A DNA stretch of 64,000 nt from Herbaspirillum sp. SJZ106 (GCF_006715495.1 NZ_VFNI01000002.1:434001-498000); one strand, 5' to 3'; counted from the first letter of the stretch, positions 28,832 through 37,963 are shown. Numbers and translations: made by a program. Notes: generated from the sequence alone by a model not told the origin.

Positions 28832-29611
28832 TCAGCCGCGCAGGTGGGCGCTGGCGCGGTCTTCGATCTCATGCCACAACCGGTAGGACATCGGCGACTG
28901 CGATTCTTCCAGGATGTGGCCCACCAGGCCGATGGCGCGCGCCATCACGCCGAAGCCGCGCACGATCTGCCAGGGGAAGCCGAACTCGCAGCAGATCGCG
29001 CCCAGCGCGCCGGTGGCGTTGATCGGCAAGACCTTGCCGGTGGCGCGTTCGGCCTCGGCCTGGATCAGTTGCACCAGCTTGACGTACTTGCCGGCCATGT
29101 CGTTTTCTTCGGCCAGCTGGAACAGGCGCGGGGTGCGCGGATCGATGGGCTTGTGCACCGGATGGCCCAGGCCGGGGATGGCCTGCTTGCGGGCGCGGAA
29201 AGCGGCCACGGTCTGTTCGGCCAGCGCCTGCAGGTCGGGCTGGTCGCCGGCGCCTTCAAAGGCTTCGTACAGCATCTTGGCCGAGCCTTCGGTGGTGCCG
29301 ACGAACACCGTGCCCAGCCCGCACAGGCCGGCGGCCACCGCCGCCTGCAGCGATTCGGGCGCGCCGGCGTAAGTCATGCGGGCGGCGATCGCGCTGGGAG
29401 TGATGCCGTGCTCGACCAGCGTGATCAGCAGGGCGTTGAACATGCGCGACTGCTGCTGCGTGGCGGTCTTGCCGGTCAGTTGCAGGTAGGCGAAATCGCC
29501 CAGGTTCATCTTGCCGAGAATCTCGTTGGGCAGATCCTTGCCGCGCACCACGATGCGGTCTGGGGTGCTGTAGGCGATGTCGGATCTGATGTCTGCTGTC
29601 TTGCCGGTCAT
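28832..29611 (-). CDS. Citryl-CoA lyase / citrate-synthase-fold protein
   Basis: 259 residues of the citrate synthase superfamily, about two thirds of the length of a true citrate synthase and lacking its N-terminal part. IPGLGHPVHKPIDPRTPRL carries the active-site His region, and VLPINATGALGAICCEFGFPWQIVRGFGVMARAIGLVGHILEE is the C-terminal active-site helix pair. Short members are annotated as citryl-CoA lyases and are thought to cleave or form C-C bonds of hydroxy-acyl-CoAs. With no thiolase in the cluster, it may carry out the final cleavage. ATG at 29609-29611. Confidence 0.87.
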   Translation of the reverse strand: MTGKTADIRSDIAYSTPDRIVVRGKDLPNEILGKMNLGDFAYLQLTGKTATQQQSRMFNALLITLVEHGITPSAIAARMTYAGAPESLQAAVAAGLCGLGTVFVGTTEGSAKMLYEAFEGAGDQPDLQALAEQTVAAFRARKQAIPGLGHPVHKPIDPRTPRLFQLAEENDMAGKYVKLVQLIQAEAERATGKVLPINATGALGAICCEFGFPWQIVRGFGVMARAIGLVGHILEESQSPMSYRLWHEIEDRASAHLRG

Positions 29612-29645
29612 GTCTTTCTCCGTTGTGCTTGCGGTATAGGTGGTG

Positions 29646-30524
29646 TCAGGCGGCGATTTCGGCCGTGCCGTTGGCCAGCACGACCTGGTTGCGCTCGACT
29701 GCGCGCGACTGGAATTGCAATTGCGTACCGTCGCGCCAGATTTCGGTGCGGATGGTTTCGCCGGGATAGACCGGCGCCGAAAAGCGCGTGGCCAGCGCGC
29801 GCAAGCGGCTGGCGTCGTAACCGCAGCAACTGCGCACCAGCGCATGACAGGCTACGCCGTATGTCGCCAGCCCATGCAGGATGGGGGAGGGAAAGCCGGC
29901 GCGGCGCGCGGTTTGCGGGTCGGCATGCAGCGGATTGCGGTCGGCCGACAGGCGATATACCAGCGCGCTTTCGGGGCGCGTCGGCAATTCGCACACCAGG
30001 TCGGGTTCGCGTCCGGGCACGGCCGGCATGGCGGGCGGCGTGTCGTCGCTGGGCTGGCCTTGTGCGGCAAAGCCGCCGTCGCCGCGGCAAAAGCTGGTCT
30101 GCTCGACGGTGGCCAGCAACTCGCCGGACGGGTCGCGCAGTTCGCGCTCGACGATCAGCAAGGCGCCCTTGTCGCGGCCCTTGTCGACGATCGCTTTCAC
30201 GCGCGATACGCCGGTCACCGTGCCGGACGATGGCAGCGTGCGATGCAGGCGCAGGCGCTGTTCCCCGTGCACGACCTTCAACAGGTCGACGCCGGCTTCC
30301 GGCGCGCCCATCCACAGGCCGGGGTGGGCCAGGATCACCGCCATGCTGGGCATGGCCTGCAGGTTCTTCTCATAGACGAAGCGCAGCGCGCCTTCGCCGT
30401 CAGGCAAGGCCGCCGCGGCGCCGACGCCGATGCCCAGCGCGTACAGCATGCTGTCGTCTGCGTCGTAGCTGTGCTGCAGCACCGGGAAGTTCCAGTTCTT
30501 CAGCTTGTGGTAGTCGATGGCCAT
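29646..30524 (-). CDS. 2-enoyl-CoA hydratase 2-type (double hot-dog MaoC) protein
   Basis: 292 residues, two tandem hot-dog halves as in the hydratase domain of peroxisomal multifunctional enzyme 2. The catalytic motif YRLSADRNPLHADP (about residues 168-181) includes the Asp and His. The N-terminal half starts YHKLKNWNFPVLQHSYDADDSMLYALGIGVG, the MFE-2 hydratase opening. ATG at 30522-30524. It lies 25 nt after the SDR gene, reproducing as two genes the two activities that are fused in eukaryotic MFE-2. Confidence 0.9.
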   Translation of the reverse strand: MAIDYHKLKNWNFPVLQHSYDADDSMLYALGIGVGAAAALPDGEGALRFVYEKNLQAMPSMAVILAHPGLWMGAPEAGVDLLKVVHGEQRLRLHRTLPSSGTVTGVSRVKAIVDKGRDKGALLIVERELRDPSGELLATVEQTSFCRGDGGFAAQGQPSDDTPPAMPAVPGREPDLVCELPTRPESALVYRLSADRNPLHADPQTARRAGFPSPILHGLATYGVACHALVRSCCGYDASRLRALATRFSAPVYPGETIRTEIWRDGTQLQFQSRAVERNQVVLANGTAEIAA

Positions 30525-30549
30525 GGCTGTGTTTTCCTTGCCGCCGCGC

Positions 30550-31470
30550 TTACACCGGATCCCACTGGAACACATCGGCAGAGCGATCCAACGGGATGAA
30601 GCTGGCCTTCAGCGCCGGCATCGCATGCTCGGCCACCGTCTGCGGCGTCCAGCCTTCGGCGCGGTGGATCGAGCGCAGCGGGCGCGGCTGGCTCATCAGG
30701 AAGATCTCGTTGTTGCGCACCGTGAAGACCTGGCCGTTGACGTCGGCCGCCGCATCGCTGGCGAGGTAGGCCGCCAGCGGCGCGATCTTGTCCGGCGTCA
30801 TCTGCTTGATCTTTTCCACGCGCGCCTGCTGCTCTTCGCTCTTGACCGGGATCGAGCTGATCATGCGGCTCCAGGCGAAGGGCGCGATGCAGTTCGAGCG
30901 CACATTGAATTTCTGCATGTCCAGCGCGATCGATTTGGACAGCGCGGTCAGGCCCAGCTTGGCGGCCGAGTAGTTGGCCTGGCCCAGGTTGCCGATCAGC
31001 CCCGAGGTGGAAGTCATGTGCACCAGGCTGCCCGACTGCTGTTCGCGGAAATGCACGGCGGCGGCGCGGCTGACGTGGTAGGCGCCGTACAGGTGCACCT
31101 TGAGCACGGCGTCCCATTCGTCGCCGCTCATCTTGTGGAACAGCGCATCGCGCAGGATGCCGGCATTGTTCACCACGCAATCGATGCGGCCGAAGGTTTG
31201 CACCGCCTGTTCGACGATGCGTTCGGCGCTGGCGGCATCGGCCACGCTGTCGGTGTTGGGGGCGGCGCGGCCGCCGGCGGCCTTGATCTCATCGGCGACC
31301 TGCTGCGCCGGGCCGTTGCTGGCGCCCTCGCCGGCAAGCGAGGCGCCGATGTCATTGACCACCACGGCGGCGCCCTGGCGCGCCATCGCCAGCGCGATCT
31401 CGCGCCCGATGCCGCCGCCCGAGCCGGTGACGATGACTACCTTGCCTTCCAACATGCGTGCATTGCTCAT
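30550..31470 (-). CDS. SDR-family oxidoreductase, (R)-3-hydroxyacyl-CoA dehydrogenase-like
   Basis: 306 residues. The NAD(P) motif TGSGGGIGREIALA lies at about 14-27, VNNAGILRDALFHKM at about 96-110, and YSAAKLGL supplies the catalytic Tyr and Lys at about 165-169. The extended NDIGASL and VVNDIG features and the C-terminal extension are close to the dehydrogenase part of MFE-2. ATG at 31468-31470 (MSNARMLEG). First gene of the leftward operon; the promoter lies in the 713-nt gap shared with the IclR genes. Confidence 0.9.
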   Translation of the reverse strand: MSNARMLEGKVVIVTGSGGGIGREIALAMARQGAAVVVNDIGASLAGEGASNGPAQQVADEIKAAGGRAAPNTDSVADAASAERIVEQAVQTFGRIDCVVNNAGILRDALFHKMSGDEWDAVLKVHLYGAYHVSRAAAVHFREQQSGSLVHMTSTSGLIGNLGQANYSAAKLGLTALSKSIALDMQKFNVRSNCIAPFAWSRMISSIPVKSEEQQARVEKIKQMTPDKIAPLAAYLASDAAADVNGQVFTVRNNEIFLMSQPRPLRSIHRAEGWTPQTVAEHAMPALKASFIPLDRSADVFQWDPV

Positions 31471-31745
31471 GACTGTCTTTCCCTGTTCTGAAACGATGGG
31501 CAAGGCTGCGCCCTGCGGACGATCCCGCATTCTCGTTTCGGTTGGCTGGTGGCGGCGGCGCGCCTGCGTGGGGCGCCGCCTGCGTTTTTCCCGCGCCGCT
31601 GCCGGGCGGGAAAAACGTGTCTCTCTTGCGTTGTTTCTTGGTGTTTTTCCGGAAGGTGGTGCGGCGTCGTCATGGACGCCTCCGGTGCTGCGATGTGCGT
31701 ATAGTCTGGAAGCGGGGAGGGGGTGTCAAGCAGGGTTTTGACGGT

Positions 31746-31762
31746 GTTCCGTACAACGGAAT
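31746..31762. promoter_or_regulatory. Candidate IclR operator 1 (TTCCG-TACAA-CGGAA)
   Basis: Perfect 5-bp inverted repeat with a 5-nt centre at 31747-31761. This spacing and sequence type is common for IclR-family regulators in Burkholderiales. It lies 276 nt upstream of the SDR start codon, facing the catabolic operon. Confidence 0.5.
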
Positions 31763-31961
31763 ATGCTTGACCCTTCCAAAACATGGCGCGACAGGTCAGG
31801 GTATTGCGCCGTTGCATCTTGCGCTGCGGGATAAACCGATGTGGATGGCTAAAGTTGAAGAAAGGCGGGCCATCTACAGGCCTATCGCGGCTTTTTCTTG
31901 ACTGTCGCGGTGGCTGGCGCGGCGCAGCAATGAATGTTCGCCATTCAAAACAGTGTTGAAA

Positions 31962-31978
31962 ATTTCAAAGTACGGAAC
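31962..31978. promoter_or_regulatory. Candidate IclR operator 2
   Basis: ATTTCAAAGTACGGAAC aligns with the palindrome at 31746-31762: the right half ACGGAA is identical, the left half partly so. It lies about 205 nt upstream of the first iclR gene and could be used in autoregulation. Confidence 0.35.
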
Positions 31979-32183
31979 ATAAAATATTCATCGGTTGACC
32001 CTGCCGCGGCAGCGGCCGCATGGTGTCGGCAGAGCGCGGAAAAATACGCTTGCAGGTTCGCGTGCGGCAGCGCGAGGCAGAAAAAAGATGCGCATCCACA
32101 CGCAGATGCGCGGCAAGGCAAGGAGACCCAGTGAATTTCGCCATCTTGTTTGTATTGCGCAGCGTGCGGCATGGAAGGCGCGC

Positions 32184-33071
32184 ATGAAGGCGGCCGTGCG
32201 CAAGCCGGCGCGGCGCGTCAAGGACGTGCGCATCGTGCTGCGCGCGCCCAATCCTCCTGAATACCGCAATGGCAATGCCGTGTTGCGCGCCGATGCGTCG
32301 GCGCCAGGCACCATCAAGCCGATCGAACGCGGCTTCGCCGTGCTCGATGCCTTCCTTGGCGAGGCCGACTGGCTGGCCAACCAGGACATCGCATTGCGCA
32401 CCGGCTTGCCCAAGGCCACCGTCTCGCGCCTGGCGCAGACGCTCACCGCGCTGGGATACCTGACCTACAGCGAGCAGCGCCGCAAATACCGCTTGGCGGT
32501 ATCGGTGCTCACGCTCGGCTTCGCCGCCATGGTCGATACCGATGTGGTGCTGCAGGCGCGTCCGCTGATGCAGAAGCTGGCCGACGACAATGGGGTGTTT
32601 GTCGCGCTCGCCGGCCGCGACGGCCTGGACATGATCTTCTTTGAAAACTGCCACAGCGCATCCAACACCGCCACCGTCGGACTGGGCGTGGGCGAGCATA
32701 TGCCGATGGCGTCATCGCCGGTGGGATGGGCATTGCTGGCTTGCCTGCACGAGAACGAACGCGGCTACCTGCTGGACCACATGCGGCCCTACCATAAGCG
32801 CGACGAGTGGATGGCGGTGCGCCAGAAGCTGACCGACGCCGAAACCCAGATCGGCGAGAAATCGTATTGCGTCTCTACCGGCGACTGGGGGCCGGACATC
32901 ACCGTGGTGGCCACGCCGCTGAAACTGGCCGACCGCTTGCCGATGGTGCTCCTGTGTGCCGGGCAGTCGCGCACGCTGACCAAGGCGCGGGTGGAGCAGA
33001 AGGCCGGCCCGCAGTTGCTGGCGATGCGGCGGCAGTTGCAGGAAATGGAGACGCAACGTGCGCAAGCTTGA
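32184..33071 (+). CDS. IclR-family transcriptional regulator A
   Basis: 295 residues. The winged helix is at about 41-95 (GTIKPIERGFAVLDAFL, then GLPKATVSRLAQTLTALGYL), then the IclR effector domain ending near CAGQSRTLTKARVEQKAGPQLL. ATG at 32184 follows GGAAGG; a basic N-terminal tail (about 40 residues) precedes the HTH. The longer upstream frame is Arg-rich and not family-like. Divergent from the catabolic operon and overlapping the next iclR gene by 14 nt. Confidence 0.9.
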   Translation: MKAAVRKPARRVKDVRIVLRAPNPPEYRNGNAVLRADASAPGTIKPIERGFAVLDAFLGEADWLANQDIALRTGLPKATVSRLAQTLTALGYLTYSEQRRKYRLAVSVLTLGFAAMVDTDVVLQARPLMQKLADDNGVFVALAGRDGLDMIFFENCHSASNTATVGLGVGEHMPMASSPVGWALLACLHENERGYLLDHMRPYHKRDEWMAVRQKLTDAETQIGEKSYCVSTGDWGPDITVVATPLKLADRLPMVLLCAGQSRTLTKARVEQKAGPQLLAMRRQLQEMETQRAQA

Positions 33072-33954
33072 GATATCGCGGCGGAACACTGGGAGCAGTG
33101 GGCGCACTGGGCACAATGCGCGCGCCGAAGACGCCTCCTTGCCCGACGTGGTGCATGACGATGCCGCGGCCGGCGCGCAAGCCTCGGCCGGCACCCATAC
33201 GCTGGAGCGCGCGCTCCAGCTGCTCAAGGTATTCCATGGCAGCGCCAAGCCGCTGGCGCATGCCGAGCTGGTGCGCCGTACCGGCTATTCGAAAGCGTCG
33301 GTGTCGCGCCTGACCGCGACCCTGGTGGCGTTGGGCTACCTCGACCGCGCCCCGGACGGCGTGCGCGTGCAGATCGGCGTGCGCGGCCTGCGACTGGGCC
33401 ACAAATATCTGGCCAACAGTCCGGTGCCCGACATCGCGCGGCCCATCATGCAGGATTTCGCCGACCGCTACGACATGTCGGTCGGGCTGGCCGTGGCCGA
33501 CCAGCTCGACATGGTCTATCTCCAGTACTGCAACAGCAGCAAGATCGCCACCCTGCGCCTGGGCGTGGGACGGACGGTGCCGATGGCGCTCAGTTCCATC
33601 GGCCGCGCCTATGTATGGGCGCAACCGCCGCAGCAGCGCCAGCGCCTGCTGTTTTCGATCTGGAAGAAGAGCGGCGAACACGGCCCGCAGGTGGTGGCGA
33701 AGATGGAACGCGCCTTCGGCGACCTCGATACCCACGGCTATTGCCTGGCGGCCGGCGAATACCAGCGCGACACCTTCGCCATCAGTGTGCCGCTGGCGCT
33801 GGGCGCGCCGCCCCTGATGATGGGCCTGAACTGCAGCGCCGTGGGGCCCTTGCCCGACCGGCTGATGATCCGCGATGAGCTGGCGCCGGCGCTGATGAAG
33901 ACCGCGCGCCTGTTGCAGCTGGAACTCGATGCGATTGACAGCAGCCTGTTTTGA
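33058..33954 (+). CDS. IclR-family transcriptional regulator B
   Basis: 298 residues. HTH THTLERALQLLKVFHGSAKPLAHAELVRRTGYSKASVSRL at about 46-85, followed by the effector domain (VADQLDMVYLQYCNS, GRAYVWAQP). GTG start at 33058 lies inside the end of regulator A, preceded by GGAGACGCAAC. The pair may form a heteromer or sense two ligands. A shorter start inside the frame cannot be excluded. Confidence 0.88.
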   Translation: MRKLEISRRNTGSSGRTGHNARAEDASLPDVVHDDAAAGAQASAGTHTLERALQLLKVFHGSAKPLAHAELVRRTGYSKASVSRLTATLVALGYLDRAPDGVRVQIGVRGLRLGHKYLANSPVPDIARPIMQDFADRYDMSVGLAVADQLDMVYLQYCNSSKIATLRLGVGRTVPMALSSIGRAYVWAQPPQQRQRLLFSIWKKSGEHGPQVVAKMERAFGDLDTHGYCLAAGEYQRDTFAISVPLALGAPPLMMGLNCSAVGPLPDRLMIRDELAPALMKTARLLQLELDAIDSSLF

Positions 33955-33980
33955 CGCCGTCCCATGCCATTCATGTTTGC

Positions 33981-35525
33981 TTATTGCGGCAGCTGCTGCG
34001 CTTTCCATTTCTTCCACAGCCGCCGGACCTTCTCTTCGCCGTCGCTGACCTGCGCGGCCAGGAAGCCGCGCGCATAGCCGATGCCGGCCGCCAGCGCCGG
34101 ATGCCTTGCCTGCAGTTCGTCCAGCAGGCGGTTGGCGACCGAGATGTCGTTGAGCAGGCCCAGTTGATCCTGCAGGCGCGACAGCGCCTTGAGGTAGGGC
34201 TTGCTGTTCTTTTCCCGGTACAGCGCCTGGAAGAATTCGGTGTCGTAGCGCATCCGCTTGGCCGCGATGCGGGCGCGGTGGCGCGAACGGGGATCGTCCT
34301 TCATCTTGCTGCCGCGCTTTTTCATGCGCTTCTCGTCATGGCGCAGCATCTGGCGCGCGAAGCGCGATAGCGGTTGTTCCAGCGCCGCCAGTTGTTCCCC
34401 GGTCATCGCTTCGCGCCATTGCGCGGCCAGCATCCAGCGGCTCAAATGCAGCGCCAGCGCGGTATAGCGGGGCGATGCCACAACTTCTGCCGCGGCCTGG
34501 TGCAGCGCCCGCGCCTGCTTGTGCGCCGCTTTCTTCACCGCAGCCAGGCCGGGCGCATCGAGGTCTGCGGCCGGCACCGACGCCAGGGTGGCGCCGGCCA
34601 GCACGTCCCAGTCGCGCGCGGCGCCGATGTGCCGGGACAGCCATTCGAATTCGCCCGCCAGCGCATCCGGCAACGCGATCACTTCGCCAAACAGCGTGAA
34701 GGCCGAGCGCAGGCGGCGCAGGCCGACCCGCATCTGGTGCAGGCGTTCCACATCCCCGGCGTCGCCATCGGCGATGTCGTTGGCCTGGATCTGCTCCACG
34801 CAGTTGCCGACGATGGCGCTGAAGGCTTGCTCCACGCTCATCTTCTTCGACAGCGCCAGGGCGGCCGCCTTGGTGGCGTTGCTGGCGGGCGCGCCGCCGG
34901 CGGCCTGGTGGTACAGCGCGTAGCCGCGCTGGGCCTTGCTCTGGATGCCGACGCGCAGCGGGATGTCCTGCATCAGTTGCAGCGCGAAATCGAACAGCGC
35001 CAGCGGGCTGCCGGCCTTGAGTTCGAGTTCGATCTCGCACACCCGGGTTTTCAGGTCGCCATGTTCGACCGTGCCGCGGTCGAGCACGAATTCCACCTCG
35101 GAACCGTCGGGCAGCTTCAGGTCCCACAGCATGCGCTTGATCCGGGTGGCGAAGATGGGGCGGATCTGTTGGGCCAGCTCGGATGTAAAGACCCGCCTTG
35201 CCCATTTGGCGTCGGCCGGCACCATTTCGCGCAGCGCCGCGAGGTCGGGCTGTTCGCCCGCGACCTGCGATTCCCATTCGTTGCGCTGGTGCAGGCCGCC
35301 CTGCACGCCGCCGCCGGCTTTCAGGGTCTGGATGTATTCGCCGCCGGTGCGCCGCACGCGCAGGCCGGCGTCGTTGCGGCGCAAGTCGTTGCCGGGAGTA
35401 TCGAAGTACACGCCGGTCTGGTCCTTGGTGCGCGGCGCGGCCAGCGCATGGCGCGCCAGCAGAGGATGCCTGATGAGTGCCTTGACGTGCCCGGGGGCGA
35501 GCAGCAGTTTCAGTTCGGTTTCCAT
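33981..35525 (-). CDS. CYTH and CHAD domain-containing protein
   Basis: 514 residues. The CYTH triphosphate tunnel domain (1-200) begins METELKLLL and has basic strands with acidic residues for metal-triphosphate chemistry (FDTPGNDLRRNDAGLRVRRTGG). The CHAD helical domain (about 230-500) carries conserved His and Arg residues (LHQMRVGLRRLRSAFTLFGE, HRARIAAKRMRYDTEFF) that bind polyphosphate. Such proteins are linked to polyphosphate granules or inorganic triphosphatase activity. ATG at 35523-35525 has no clear Shine-Dalgarno. Converges with the iclR pair. Confidence 0.92.
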   Translation of the reverse strand: METELKLLLAPGHVKALIRHPLLARHALAAPRTKDQTGVYFDTPGNDLRRNDAGLRVRRTGGEYIQTLKAGGGVQGGLHQRNEWESQVAGEQPDLAALREMVPADAKWARRVFTSELAQQIRPIFATRIKRMLWDLKLPDGSEVEFVLDRGTVEHGDLKTRVCEIELELKAGSPLALFDFALQLMQDIPLRVGIQSKAQRGYALYHQAAGGAPASNATKAAALALSKKMSVEQAFSAIVGNCVEQIQANDIADGDAGDVERLHQMRVGLRRLRSAFTLFGEVIALPDALAGEFEWLSRHIGAARDWDVLAGATLASVPAADLDAPGLAAVKKAAHKQARALHQAAAEVVASPRYTALALHLSRWMLAAQWREAMTGEQLAALEQPLSRFARQMLRHDEKRMKKRGSKMKDDPRSRHRARIAAKRMRYDTEFFQALYREKNSKPYLKALSRLQDQLGLLNDISVANRLLDELQARHPALAAGIGYARGFLAAQVSDGEEKVRRLWKKWKAQQLPQ

Positions 35526-35595
35526 GGTGGAGGAAGTTAATGAGGGTGGATTGCCGGTGTGCATGCCTTCGTTTTAAAACGGCAGGCCTTTGCCG

Positions 35596-35997
35596 TCAAC
35601 AGTCCAGCACATCCGTATTCGAGCGGGACAGCCCCTGTTCGATCGAAACCCGGTAGCCCGCCGGCAGGTTTTCCGGAAGCGCATCAGGCGCGAACAATCC
35701 CACCCGCTTGTGTTCATGGCTGACGTCCGGCGCGAAGGCGCCGATGAGCGTGCAACCGTAGGTGACGATGAATACCCGTTTGCCGGGGATCACTTCGAAC
35801 ATCCAGGCGTCGATGATGGAGCCTGCTTCCACGCGCAGGTTCAGTTCTTCTCCGATTTCCCGCGCCAGGCATTGTTGCGGCGTTTCGCCGTCTTCGATCC
35901 GGCCGCCCGGCAGTTCCCATTCGTTGCGTTCGTTTTCGAGCAGGACGATGTTGCCGTCCGGCGCCTGCAGCACGCCTTTGATGGAGATCGGGTACAT
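35596..35997 (-). CDS. NUDIX hydrolase
   Basis: 133 residues with an intact Nudix box GGRIEDGETPQQCLAREIGEEL (about 31-52, including the REIGEE metal ligands). It hydrolyses a nucleoside-diphosphate-linked compound; the substrate cannot be read. Start ATG at 35995-35997. It ends 70 nt before the CYTH-CHAD start and follows the 5'-nucleotidase gene by 9 nt, so these two are likely co-transcribed. Confidence 0.92.
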   Translation of the reverse strand: MYPISIKGVLQAPDGNIVLLENERNEWELPGGRIEDGETPQQCLAREIGEELNLRVEAGSIIDAWMFEVIPGKRVFIVTYGCTLIGAFAPDVSHEHKRVGLFAPDALPENLPAGYRVSIEQGLSRSNTDVLDC

Positions 35998-36006
35998 GGG
36001 CCCGCC

Positions 36007-36948
36007 TCAGCGCTTGACCGCGCGTGCGGCCGGCTTCGCGGCGCCGGTCAGCGTGCCGCCCTTGTAAGGCACGCGCCCCGAGGGCACCACCACGGATGCG
36101 GTTTCGACATGGCCTTCCTGGTCGTCGAAGAACATATGGGCGCCGAAGGCTTGCAGTACGTCGGTTTTCTTCAGGCCGCCGAGGAAGAAGGCTTCGTCGA
36201 CATTGACGTTCCAGGTGCGCAGCGTGTGGATCACGCGCTGGTGCGCCGGGCTGTTGCGGGCGGTGACGATGGCGATGCGCACCGGGCATTCGGCGGGCGG
36301 GAATTGTTTCTGGATGGCGGAAAGCGCCAGCAGCAGCTTGGCGAACGGGCCTTCCTTCATGGCTTTCTTGCGGTGGCGCTGTTCGTGTCTGGCAAAGGCC
36401 TCCAGGCCCTTCTCGGCGAAGATGCGCTCGGACTCCGGCGAGAACAGCACGGCGTCGCCGTCGAAGGCGATGCGGATCTGGTTTTCCGGCGCGCTGTATT
36501 CGACCGGCGCGGTGTAGAGCTGGGCGGCGGCGACGCCGGCGTCGATGGCTTCCTGCACGTCGCCGGTATCGCGCGAGAGGAACAGGTCGATCTTGAAGGC
36601 CTTCAGGTAAGGCGCGGTCGGGCCGCCGCCGGTGAAGGCCGCGCGGCTGATGTCGAGCTTGTGGGCGGCGATGGCGTTGAAGGCGCGCAAGCCGGTGTCG
36701 GGCGTGTTGCGCGAAATGACCACCACTTCCACCAGGCGGCGTTCGGGAATCAGGTCGTTGAGCCGCAAGAGCGCCTTGACCAGCGGGAAGGCGGTGCCGG
36801 GTTGCAGCGCGTCGTTCTCATGGGCGCGCTGGTAGTCGGTATAGGCATCGACCCCTTGCTCGTCATAGATGGCGTTTTCGGCTTCGAGGTCGAACAGGGC
36901 GCGCGAGGAGATTCCGATGACGAGTTTGTCCGAGAGGTCGTAGGGCAT
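36007..36948 (-). CDS. 5'-nucleotidase (cytosolic 5'-nucleotidase I-like family)
   Basis: 313 residues of the Pfam 5-nucleotidase family related to eukaryotic cytosolic 5'-nucleotidase I. The HAD-like opening KLVIGISSRALFDLEAEN provides the first motif, VVVISRNTPDTGLR and FLSRDTGDVQEAIDAGVAAAQLY the middle, and HMFFDDQEGHVE the acidic motif. It dephosphorylates nucleoside monophosphates, in keeping with nucleoside metabolism elsewhere in the window. ATG at 36946-36948. Divergent from the FadR-type regulator. Confidence 0.88.
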   Translation of the reverse strand: MPYDLSDKLVIGISSRALFDLEAENAIYDEQGVDAYTDYQRAHENDALQPGTAFPLVKALLRLNDLIPERRLVEVVVISRNTPDTGLRAFNAIAAHKLDISRAAFTGGGPTAPYLKAFKIDLFLSRDTGDVQEAIDAGVAAAQLYTAPVEYSAPENQIRIAFDGDAVLFSPESERIFAEKGLEAFARHEQRHRKKAMKEGPFAKLLLALSAIQKQFPPAECPVRIAIVTARNSPAHQRVIHTLRTWNVNVDEAFFLGGLKKTDVLQAFGAHMFFDDQEGHVETASVVVPSGRVPYKGGTLTGAAKPAARAVKR

Positions 36949-37025
36949 GAAGGCATTTCCGTGTAACTGGCTGGGTAAGCCGTGATTGTAGAGCGGCCCA
37001 GGCGGGCCGACGCCGGCTAAATCGC

Positions 37026-37073
37026 CAGTTATATGAAATTTTAATGTCTGGGGTGAACTTGTCGATATAACTG
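37026..37073. promoter_or_regulatory. 9-bp inverted repeat in the 5'-nucleotidase/regulator divergent promoter region
   Basis: CAGTTATAT at 37026-37034 and ATATAACTG at 37065-37073 are perfect complements, 30 nt apart, in an AT-rich promoter zone 137 nt before the regulator start. Candidate operator or hairpin. Confidence 0.4.
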
Positions 37074-37209
37074 ATTAACATCGCTTAATTGTATTCATTT
37101 ATCTCGATTAAAGGCTGTTTCTCCCGGTAAAAAGAAAAAATCGCGTTGCCGAGCCATCGATAAATTTGTATGATGACCGGATAACCTTACGATAACGACG
37201 CGAGACAGC

Positions 37210-37911
37210 ATGTTTCAGAAAATCCCCGCGCAAGCGCTCAGCGACACGGTTGCCAGGCAGTTGCTGGAGAACATCGATGCCGGCGCTTTCCCCCGTGGCA
37301 GCAAGCTGCCGACTGAAGTGGTGCTGGCGCAGGAGTTCGGCGTCAGCCGTACGGTGGTGCGCGAGGCGATCTCGCGCCTGAAGCATGAGGGCGTGGTGGA
37401 ACCGCGCCAGGGCAGCGGCGTTTTCGTGACGGAGCAGGCGGGCATCAAGCCGCTGCGCATTGACTATGCTGAAGTAAGTTCGCCCGATGCGGTGCTGCAG
37501 ATCGTCGAGCTGCGCCGCGCCATCGAGGCGGAAGTGGCGGCCCAGGCGGCCAAGCGCCGCACCGAGGAAGACATCGCCGCCATCGACGCGGCGCTGGCGC
37601 GCATCGGCGCCGATGTGGCCGCCGGCGGCGACGGCGTGGCAGCCGATGTGGCTTTCCACCGCGCGCTGGCGCAGGCCACGCGCAATCCTTACTTCATCAA
37701 GACGCTGGAGTTCCTCTCGCAGTACCTGGAGGCGGCCACGGCGGTCACGCGCGGCAACGAAGCCCGCTACGAGGATTTCTCGCGCCAGGTGCGCGAGGAG
37801 CACGAAGCCATCGTCGAGGCGATCCGCGCCGGCGACGAAATGGCGGCGCGCAGCGCGGCGCAGGCGCACATGTTCAATGCGGCGCGTCGTTTGAGCCAGG
37901 GGCAAAGTTAG
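37210..37911 (+). CDS. FadR/GntR-family regulator of the tetronate operon
   Basis: 233 residues. Winged helix TEVVLAQEFGVSRTVVREAISRLKHEGVVEPRQGSGVFV (about 37-75), then an FCD domain (VVELRRAIEAEVAAQAAKRR, VAFHRALAQATRNPYF, EEHEAIVEAIRAGDEMAARSAAQAHM). This DtnR/LtnR-like type commonly represses threonate/tetronate genes. It is the first gene on the strand, 126 nt ahead of ltnD with a GC hairpin between them. ATG at 37210. Confidence 0.9.
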   Translation: MFQKIPAQALSDTVARQLLENIDAGAFPRGSKLPTEVVLAQEFGVSRTVVREAISRLKHEGVVEPRQGSGVFVTEQAGIKPLRIDYAEVSSPDAVLQIVELRRAIEAEVAAQAAKRRTEEDIAAIDAALARIGADVAAGGDGVAADVAFHRALAQATRNPYFIKTLEFLSQYLEAATAVTRGNEARYEDFSRQVREEHEAIVEAIRAGDEMAARSAAQAHMFNAARRLSQGQS

Positions 37912-37940
37912 TTTTTACCAACAAGGATTCAGTAACAGGC

Positions 37941-37963
37941 GACGCCGGCCTCGGGCCGGCGTC
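37941..37963 (+). other. GC-rich stem-loop between regulator and ltnD
   Basis: Arms 37941-37950 and 37954-37963 (GACGCCGGCC / GGCCGGCGTC) with a 3-nt loop, no T-tract. Could separate regulator and operon transcripts or stabilise the operon mRNA. Confidence 0.5.

Larger units (their letters stand above)
31471..32183. promoter_or_regulatory. Divergent promoter region between the catabolic operon and the iclR pair
   Basis: 713 nt without a credible gene. It contains the IclR-type palindrome at 31746-31762 and a related half-conserved site at 31962-31978, each listed separately. The stretch 31930-32000 is AT-rich and promoter-like. Confidence 0.55.
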
